From: Pedobacter sp. UBA4863
GTDB taxonomy: Bacteria > Bacteroidota > Bacteroidia > Sphingobacteriales > Sphingobacteriaceae
NCBI RefSeq assembly: GCF_002399615.1
Contig: NZ_DHDZ01000033.1
Coordinates: 174,336 to 212,969 of the forward strand
Direction of reading: 5' to 3'
DNA length: 38,634 nucleotides
Shown: positions 33,273-38,634 of the stretch, one piece after another
Layout of the letters: every line of letters starts with the position of its first letter
Numbering within the stretch: the stretch's first letter is position 1
Notes under the pieces: generated by a model
The model's database searches: none
Told to the model about the DNA's origin: nothing
Seen by the model: only the letters and a program-made list of their open reading frames with translations
Program-made: the position numbers and the translations under genes

Positions 33273-35645
33273 TTACTTCATATAAACGTAAGTAATCCCA
33301 TCTCCACCTCTATCTAAATGTTCATCTTCCATCCTATCTACTTGTTTATACGATTTTAAATGCGTTCTAATTAATTTCCTTAAAATTCCGTCGCCTTTAC
33401 CGTGTATAATTTTAATAGATGGAAAGCCCAACATAATGGCTTTGTCCATGTAATTTTCTAATTCTTGCAAAGCAACTTCGCCACGCATACCACGCAAATC
33501 TAGCTCTGCTCTAAAATTGCTCACTGCATCTGTTAAACTATTGGTGTAAGAACTACGTTGCACTAATTTCTTCAGCTGCTTATTACTAATCTTCTGCACC
33601 CGGTTGCGCTTAACTACCGAACGTAAATCGCCGAAAGCAACCACCAAATTATTTTTATTAATCTCTAACACCTGCCCAGTACTCTCTGTGCCCACCAACT
33701 GTATCCAATCGTTAACGGCTAGCTCACTGTCATCAAACTCCACCACAAATTTAGGTTCTTCAACTTTAACCTCGTTTTTAGCTAAACCCTTTTGTAGGTT
33801 CTGCCTAATTTCGCGAGTTGCTTCCTTATCAGCCTGTTTCTTTTTAATTTGTGCAATGGTATTTTCTACCAGTTTATTGGCATCTTTAATAATGTTCTGC
33901 GCCTGTACTTTAGCGTCTTTAATTAATGTTTTTTTATTTTCTTCGAGATAAGATTTCTGCTTTTCGTTCTCCGCTAAAAGTTGGTTTAACCTATTTTGCT
34001 GGTTGGCCAGTTTTGCTTTAGTTTCATGAACCTGTCGTTTTTCTTTCTCCAAGTTTATCAACAAGCTATCGATACTATTTTGGTTCGTACCAATTTTCTG
34101 CTTCGCTAATTCTAGCACTTCTTTCTGTAAGCCTATATTTTGTGCAATTTCGAAAGCATACGAACTACCTGGCTTACCAATATCTAATATATATAGCGGT
34201 TTCATTTTGGCATTATCAAAAAGCATGGAAGCATTCTCCAAGCCTTCAGTATCGCCTGCAAACAACTTTAAATTAGAGTAGTGCGTAGTAATTACCCCTC
34301 TAACTTTCTTATTGTTTAGCACCTGCAATACCGCTTCGGCCATTGGCCCACCAAACTGCGGATCGGTACCCGTACCAAATTCATCTATCAGCACCAAAGT
34401 TTTTGCATTGGCATGAGTTACAAAATAACGCATCTTCTTTAAATGTGCACTATAAGTACTCAAATCCGATTCGATAGATTGATCGTCGCCAATATCTGCA
34501 AAAATTTGATGGAAAATCCCCATCTCACTATGTTCATCTACAGGCACTAACAAACCCGCTTGCAACATCATCTGCAATAAGCCCACGGTTTTCATACATA
34601 CCGATTTACCGCCTGCATTTGGCCCAGAAACCAAAATAATGCGCATACCATCGTTAATTTGAATATTTAACGGCACTACCAATTTTTGCTCGTTAGCAAA
34701 AGACAACAACAACAAAGGATGGCGAGCATTGATCAATTTCGTTCTCGCTTCTTTTAACAACAAGGGCATTTGCGCACCTATTTGAATAGCAAACAGCGCT
34801 TTAGCCCTCACAAAATCTAACTTTGTTAAAAAACTATGGTATAACAATAAAATAGATGTATATGGCCTCAATTCGCTGGTAGTTTCGATAAGAATGCGGA
34901 TAATTTCCCTACGCCTGTCAAATTCTAAATCGCGAAGCTTATTATTAAGTGTAAAAACTTCTTCTGGCTCTAGATATACCGTTTGCCCGCTAGCAGACTC
35001 ATCGTGAACAAAGCCTTTAATTTTACGTTTATTTTCTGCTAGAATAGGAATACAAATCCTGCCATCGCGTACCGTTAAGCTACCATCGGCTACCCAATTG
35101 CTGGCTACGGCATTTTTATAAATGGCATCCATCTTTCTACGCACTTCTTGTTCGCCCTTGGCAATGGCAGTGGTAATTTCTAACAGTTCTTTAGAGGCAT
35201 TGGGCTTAATTTTACCTTTAACATCTAAAATATTTTCTATTTTACGAAGTATATCTCTTTCTATGGGCAGATGCTGAAATAAAGCCTCTAAACTTGGGTA
35301 AAGTTCTTTGCGCTCATCAAAAAATCTAATTACCGCAAAAACGGTTTGTAGCGAAGTATAAATCCTGAAAAGTTCGTCTTCAAGCAAATAACTGCCCTCT
35401 ATCCTAATTTTATCAACTAAAACCTTAATATCAAAAAACGCATTAATTCGTAAAGGCTCTTGGTTTTCGAGGATACTTTTAAACTCTTTCGTTTGCCGTA
35501 AAAATTTATCAATTTGGTCGTATTTGGCCATTACCTGCATCTTATCGACCAAGTTTTGACCCATTGTGCTTAAACAATGTTGGCGCACCAATTGCCTTAC
35601 CTCGTTAAACCCTAGTCTCTCTTCGCAATTTTCTGGATACAGCAT
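33273..35645 (-). CDS. mutS2: MutS2 ATPase/endonuclease
   Basis: A 790-aa MutS2. It lacks the mismatch-recognition domains of MutS1 and acts in suppressing recombination and, in some bacteria, in rescuing collided ribosomes. The clamp/lever region is about 1-300. The ATPase has Walker A SGPNAGGKSVCMKT (about 341-353), Walker B LVLIDEFGTGTDP and the MutS signature ADIGDDQSIESDLSTYSAHL. A coiled coil (about 515-640) leads to a C-terminal Smr nuclease domain (LDLRGMRGEVALQEL … IKIIHGKGDGILRKLIRTHL). Length and domains are complete. It lies 3 bp after a DUF4296 lipoprotein gene, in one operon. Confidence 0.95.
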   Translation of the reverse strand: MLYPENCEERLGFNEVRQLVRQHCLSTMGQNLVDKMQVMAKYDQIDKFLRQTKEFKSILENQEPLRINAFFDIKVLVDKIRIEGSYLLEDELFRIYTSLQTVFAVIRFFDERKELYPSLEALFQHLPIERDILRKIENILDVKGKIKPNASKELLEITTAIAKGEQEVRRKMDAIYKNAVASNWVADGSLTVRDGRICIPILAENKRKIKGFVHDESASGQTVYLEPEEVFTLNNKLRDLEFDRRREIIRILIETTSELRPYTSILLLYHSFLTKLDFVRAKALFAIQIGAQMPLLLKEARTKLINARHPLLLLSFANEQKLVVPLNIQINDGMRIILVSGPNAGGKSVCMKTVGLLQMMLQAGLLVPVDEHSEMGIFHQIFADIGDDQSIESDLSTYSAHLKKMRYFVTHANAKTLVLIDEFGTGTDPQFGGPMAEAVLQVLNNKKVRGVITTHYSNLKLFAGDTEGLENASMLFDNAKMKPLYILDIGKPGSSYAFEIAQNIGLQKEVLELAKQKIGTNQNSIDSLLINLEKEKRQVHETKAKLANQQNRLNQLLAENEKQKSYLEENKKTLIKDAKVQAQNIIKDANKLVENTIAQIKKKQADKEATREIRQNLQKGLAKNEVKVEEPKFVVEFDDSELAVNDWIQLVGTESTGQVLEINKNNLVVAFGDLRSVVKRNRVQKISNKQLKKLVQRSSYTNSLTDAVSNFRAELDLRGMRGEVALQELENYMDKAIMLGFPSIKIIHGKGDGILRKLIRTHLKSYKQVDRMEDEHLDRGGDGITYVYMK

Positions 35646-35648
35646 ATA

Positions 35649-36167
35649 TTATATAACAGATTTAGGTGCTTTAAGCAATCTTTTTAATGGTTTGGCAGGT
35701 TTCTTTAAGCTATCGGCTTTACGGTCTTTTGCTACCTTCTTTAAAGAATCTGTAATTTTTTTCTGGGCAGTTACCCGCTGTAAACTGTCTTGCCTTTCCA
35801 ATTTCTCAGTCTTTAACCGCTCTTCCTTCTCCTGTCTTTTAGTTTCTTCGTCTCTTGTCTTATTTATTTTTTCGCTAATCCTATTGTACATTTTAGTCAA
35901 CAAATCAGCATGCTGGTAATAATAAGCCATACTTTTAGCATGCATTGCCGAATCGATACCGTATTTTTTAAAAACACCTTTGTACAAGGGTGCTGATACT
36001 TTTTTTGCGCTATCTGGCGTTGGTATAGTGCCAACATAACCATCTAAAACATGTATGTCGTATAAAATTTTTTCCATCTCTGCAGGCTGTACAATATCTT
36101 TCGGAATACCCGGTTTACAGGCAACCATTAGTAGCGTACTTAAAAAGAGCAATAATATTCTCGTCAT
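35649..36167 (-). CDS. DUF4296 lipoprotein
   Basis: A 172-aa lipoprotein (MTRILLLFLSTLLMVAC, Cys17) with the DUF4296 domain over about 20-105 (DIVQPAEMEKILYDIHVLDGYVG … YKGVFKKYGIDSAMHAKSMAYYYQHADLLTKMYNRI). A highly charged Lys/Arg/Glu-rich tail follows (about 106-172), probably a coiled coil. The family is confined to Bacteroidota and has no known function. It is the first gene of an operon with mutS2 (3-bp gap). A TATTTTTG box on the minus strand at 36234-36227 could be its promoter. Confidence 0.88.
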   Translation of the reverse strand: MTRILLLFLSTLLMVACKPGIPKDIVQPAEMEKILYDIHVLDGYVGTIPTPDSAKKVSAPLYKGVFKKYGIDSAMHAKSMAYYYQHADLLTKMYNRISEKINKTRDEETKRQEKEERLKTEKLERQDSLQRVTAQKKITDSLKKVAKDRKADSLKKPAKPLKRLLKAPKSVI

Positions 36168-36241
36168 TTCTGTATTAAAACTTCAGCTTTGCTAGCCAAA
36201 TTAAAAAAGGTTATCTAATTTTACCCCAAAAATACTGATAA

Positions 36242-36934
36242 ATGAGCATTGCAGATAACTTATTAAAATATAAAAGCGAAGTAGAAAGCGATGGCGTAAA
36301 ACTGGTTGCTGTTTCTAAAAACCACCCGGCACAAGCTGTAATGGAAGCTTACGAAGCTGGCCAACGTGTTTTTGGTGAAAACCTAGTGCAAGAAATGGTA
36401 GAAAAACAGGCTCAGTTACCTGCCGATATTGAATGGCATTTAATTGGCCATTTGCAAACCAACAAAGTAAAATACATTGCTTCTTTTGTAAAGCTAATCG
36501 AATCGGTAGATAGTTTAAAGCTATTAAAAGAAATTAACAAGCATGCCGCCAAGCACAACCGCGTAATTGATTGCCTATTGCAAATTTATATTGCAGACGA
36601 AGAAACCAAATTTGGCCTAGGTTTTGATGAAGCCGTAGAGTTACTTCGTTCTGAAGAATTTACGGAACTGAAAAATGTGAGAATTATTGGCTTAATGGGC
36701 ATTGCAACCAATAGCACCAGCGAAAAACAAACCATGGCCGAGTTTAACGAACTAAAAGTATTGTTCGATGGCATTAAGATGAGCTTCTTTAGAAAGGACG
36801 ATTTTTTCAAAGAAATCTCTATGGGAATGTCTGCCGATTATAAAATTGCTATTGAAGAAGGTAGCACAATGGTAAGAATTGGCAGCAATATTTTTGGCAA
36901 GAGAGTAATCAAACACTGGAAAAATAAGGAATAA
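36242..36934 (+). CDS. yggS: YggS/PLPBP family PLP-binding protein
   Basis: A 230-aa single-domain PLP-binding protein (alanine racemase-like barrel) that helps balance pyridoxal phosphate and amino-acid pools and has no known catalytic activity. The PLP lysine is probably K26 in LVAVSKNHP. Other blocks are VFGENLVQEM, WHLIGHLQTNKVKYI, ESVDSLKLL, IIGLMGIAT, ISMGMSADYKIAIEEGST and VRIGSNIFGKR. The length is typical. It is divergent from the DUF4296-mutS2 operon. The other B6 gene of the window, pdxJ, is not linked. Confidence 0.94.
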   Translation: MSIADNLLKYKSEVESDGVKLVAVSKNHPAQAVMEAYEAGQRVFGENLVQEMVEKQAQLPADIEWHLIGHLQTNKVKYIASFVKLIESVDSLKLLKEINKHAAKHNRVIDCLLQIYIADEETKFGLGFDEAVELLRSEEFTELKNVRIIGLMGIATNSTSEKQTMAEFNELKVLFDGIKMSFFRKDDFFKEISMGMSADYKIAIEEGSTMVRIGSNIFGKRVIKHWKNKE

Positions 36935-37000
36935 ACAAAAAATAACCAATTCAACAATAATCAATTTCCAAATTTAAGATAACAACCAGTAATCAAAAAA

Positions 37001-37468
37001 ATGAATATCCAACTAAGAGTAGCAACAGCCCAAGATTGCCCTCGTTTACTAGAATTAATTAACGAATTGGCCCTATACGAAAAAGCACCACAAGAGGTAA
37101 CCGTAACCTTAGCAGAGTTTGTGGAAGCGGGTTTTGGAGAAAATCCCGTATGGAAATCTTATGTTGCCGTAGATGGGCAAACTATTGTAGGACTTGCTTT
37201 GTTCTACATCAGATACTCAACATGGAAAGGTTGTCGTTTATACTTAGAAGATTTTTTGGTAACCGAAAGCTACAGAGGTAAAGGAATTGGAAAGCTGCTT
37301 TTTGACCGCGTGGTGCAGGAAGCTAAAGAAAGAAACTTTAATGGCATGAATTGGCAAGTACTAGATTGGAATGCACCAGGCATTAACTTCTACGATAAAT
37401 ATGGTGCCAATTACGAAAGCGAATGGTTAAACGCCTCCTTTACCAAAGAGCAGCTAGCTAAATTATAA
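37001..37468 (+). CDS. GNAT N-acetyltransferase (diamine/thialysine acetyltransferase-like)
   Basis: A 155-aa GNAT-fold acetyltransferase. It resembles the spermidine/spermine or thialysine N-acetyltransferase group: IQLRVATAQDCPRLLELINELALYEKAPQEV at the N-terminus, WKGCRLYLEDFLVTESYRGKGIGKLLF with the acetyl-CoA loop RGKGIG near 98, and the C-terminal WQVLDWNAPGINFYDKYGA. The substrate is probably a small amine, not proven. It is followed 6 bases later by the lipoprotein gene, so they are likely co-transcribed. Confidence 0.9.
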   Translation: MNIQLRVATAQDCPRLLELINELALYEKAPQEVTVTLAEFVEAGFGENPVWKSYVAVDGQTIVGLALFYIRYSTWKGCRLYLEDFLVTESYRGKGIGKLLFDRVVQEAKERNFNGMNWQVLDWNAPGINFYDKYGANYESEWLNASFTKEQLAKL

Positions 37469-37474
37469 TTGATC

Positions 37475-38284
37475 ATGAAAAAAATCATCTTACCTCTATT
37501 AACTGTTAGTCTTTTATGGGCTTGTACCAGCGAAAATAAAGACAAAAAAGTAGCACATGTAATTACCGCCGAAAACGATACGCTCACCTACCGTTACGAT
37601 TCTGTAAAAGTAGTAAGCAATAATCTAGTAAAGTTAGCAGTAAACAAACAAGCAGATACAGCCAATGCCATAGTAAGGTATCCTGTTTTCGAGAACGATA
37701 GCTTAAACAACTACATCAAAAGCCAAGTACTCCACTATTTTGGCGATGAAGAAATGCCAACCGCATTTGATGATATTGCCAGCAGTTTTATAAGGGGCTA
37801 TAATGAATTTTACCTAGAAAACCCGGGTACGGCACAATGGTGGTATTTATTAATAGACATTAAAGTAATTAGACAATTGCACAACTATATAGCTTTAAAG
37901 TATATCCATTCTGATTATGCTGGTGGCGCACATGGCAATACCGTCATCTCTTATATCAATTTTAACCCCAAAACCAACCAAGCCATTACAGTAGATTCTT
38001 TAATTTTGCCTGATAAAAAAGTTGAGTTGCTAAAAGTTGGTGAACGAATTTTTAGAAGCAACGAAAATATTAGCGCTACCGAATCACTAGAAAAAAGATA
38101 TTTCTTTACCAACGGAAAATTCTCGCTGCCCAAAAACTTTTACGTGAGCAACAAAGGCTTGGTATTCTTATATAATCCATACGAAATTAAACCTTATGCA
38201 GATGGCACTACAGAATTAGTAATTCCTTTTTCCGAACTTAGCGGCATTGCAAAACCACAAACCATCTTAACTCCAAACCAATAA
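37475..38284 (+). CDS. DUF3298/RsiV-like lipoprotein
   Basis: A 269-aa lipoprotein; ATG at 37475 gives MKKIILPLLTVSLLWAC (Cys17), and a TTG two codons upstream is unnecessary. The mature part matches the DUF4163-DUF3298 pair: an N-terminal region ending in YNEFYLENPGTAQWWY, then YIHSDYAGGAHGNTVISYINFNPKT … ITVDSLIL and LVFLYNPYEIKPYADGTTELVIPFSEL. The same module is the extracellular part of the anti-sigma factor RsiV, which binds lysozyme, but here it is a stand-alone lipoprotein of unknown role. Its stop directly abuts the ATG of the next gene. Confidence 0.87.
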   Translation: MKKIILPLLTVSLLWACTSENKDKKVAHVITAENDTLTYRYDSVKVVSNNLVKLAVNKQADTANAIVRYPVFENDSLNNYIKSQVLHYFGDEEMPTAFDDIASSFIRGYNEFYLENPGTAQWWYLLIDIKVIRQLHNYIALKYIHSDYAGGAHGNTVISYINFNPKTNQAITVDSLILPDKKVELLKVGERIFRSNENISATESLEKRYFFTNGKFSLPKNFYVSNKGLVFLYNPYEIKPYADGTTELVIPFSELSGIAKPQTILTPNQ

Positions 38285-38634
38285 ATGCAAGTATATAAAT
38301 TTGGTGGTGCATCCATCAAAAACGTAGAAGGAATAAAAAACGTTATTCAAATTATACAATCTTATGGCGCTAAAAACCTATTGGTAGTAGTGTCGGCCAT
38401 GGATAAAACTACAGATAGGCTCCAAGAACTTGCCTTTGCACATATCAATGGTAATGAACACAAGCATCAACTATTAGAAGATGTAAAAAATTTTCATTTC
38501 GATATTATCGGCAAGTTATTTACCGACACCAACAACCCGGTGTACAACGATGTAGCCAATACTTTTGTAGAAATAGAATGGCTATTAGAAGAAGATGCAG
38601 CAGATACAGCCGATTACCTTTACGACCAAATTGT
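38285..38634 (+). CDS. Second aspartate kinase, N-terminal part only
   Basis: Starts at ATG 38285, immediately after the lipoprotein stop (no gap), and runs off the right edge with 116 codons visible. The N-terminus MQVYKFGGASIKNVEGIKNV carries the aspartokinase KFGG(A/T)S motif, and LLVVVSAMDKTTDRL matches the second block. It is a paralogue of lysC at 26324-27637 but with diverged sequence. The missing C-terminus would decide whether it has ACT domains or a homoserine dehydrogenase fusion. Translational coupling with the lipoprotein is likely. Confidence 0.88.
   Translation, partial: MQVYKFGGASIKNVEGIKNVIQIIQSYGAKNLLVVVSAMDKTTDRLQELAFAHINGNEHKHQLLEDVKNFHFDIIGKLFTDTNNPVYNDVANTFVEIEWLLEEDAADTADYLYDQI

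Overview
The window is a piece of a Bacteroidota chromosome, most likely from the Sphingobacteriaceae (Pedobacter-like); this assignment is inference. The signs are low G+C, start codons without strong Shine-Dalgarno sequences, several matches to the Bacteroidota promoter TTTG-N19-TAnnTTTG (best in front of tRNA-His), a type IX secretion C-terminal tail, and lineage-typical families (DUF4296, DUF6370, DUF5117/5118 metalloprotease, MutS2 with Smr domain). No phage, integrase, IS transposase or CRISPR array was found.

Layout. 1-5661: a truncated secreted protein, a TPR histidine kinase divergent from a LuxR-type response regulator, and a large NHL-repeat protein with a T9SS tail. 5885-9842: a palindromic repeat, clpB, tRNA-His, tRNA-Arg and the RNase P RNA gene. 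10066-14841: a secreted zinc metalloprotease, a flavin monooxygenase paired with an ArsR regulator, and a RibD/DHFR-like reductase. 14842-20244: a 468-bp gap holding an 11-bp tandem repeat, then a lipoprotein, a DUF6370 protein between two related palindromes, pdxJ, an EamA transporter, a lipoprotein and folB. 20350-24910: an acyl-CoA dehydrogenase, a GxxExxY gene exactly framed by two 108-bp direct repeats, and a run of small same-strand genes (SRPBCC, D-2-hydroxyacid dehydrogenase, DUF1801, lipoprotein, small membrane protein). 24966-27637: lysA and lysC with a 55-codon membrane-protein ORF antiparallel between them. 27868-32525: phosphohexomutase, a beta-hydroxyacid dehydrogenase between two related palindromes, and scoB/scoA separated by a decayed four-helix-bundle (23S rRNA IVP-type) gene. 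32695-38634: an odd membrane-interrupted fibronectin-like protein, mutS2 with a DUF4296 lipoprotein, yggS, a GNAT acetyltransferase, a DUF3298-type lipoprotein and the start of a second aspartate kinase.

Most genes are housekeeping: lysine/aspartate-family synthesis (lysC, lysA, second aspartate kinase), vitamin B6 (pdxJ, yggS), folate (folB), acyl-CoA and ketone-body metabolism (acyl-CoA dehydrogenase, scoAB), proteostasis (clpB) and RNA processing (rnpB). The least ordinary content is in the spacers. At least four unrelated palindromic repeat families occur, and two small orphan-protein genes (GxxExxY and the four-helix-bundle pseudogene) each sit in a repeat-bounded cassette. The GxxExxY cassette, with a 503-bp repeat-plus-gene period and ends only a few bases from the start and stop codons, is the best candidate for an undescribed nuclease-associated repeat system.
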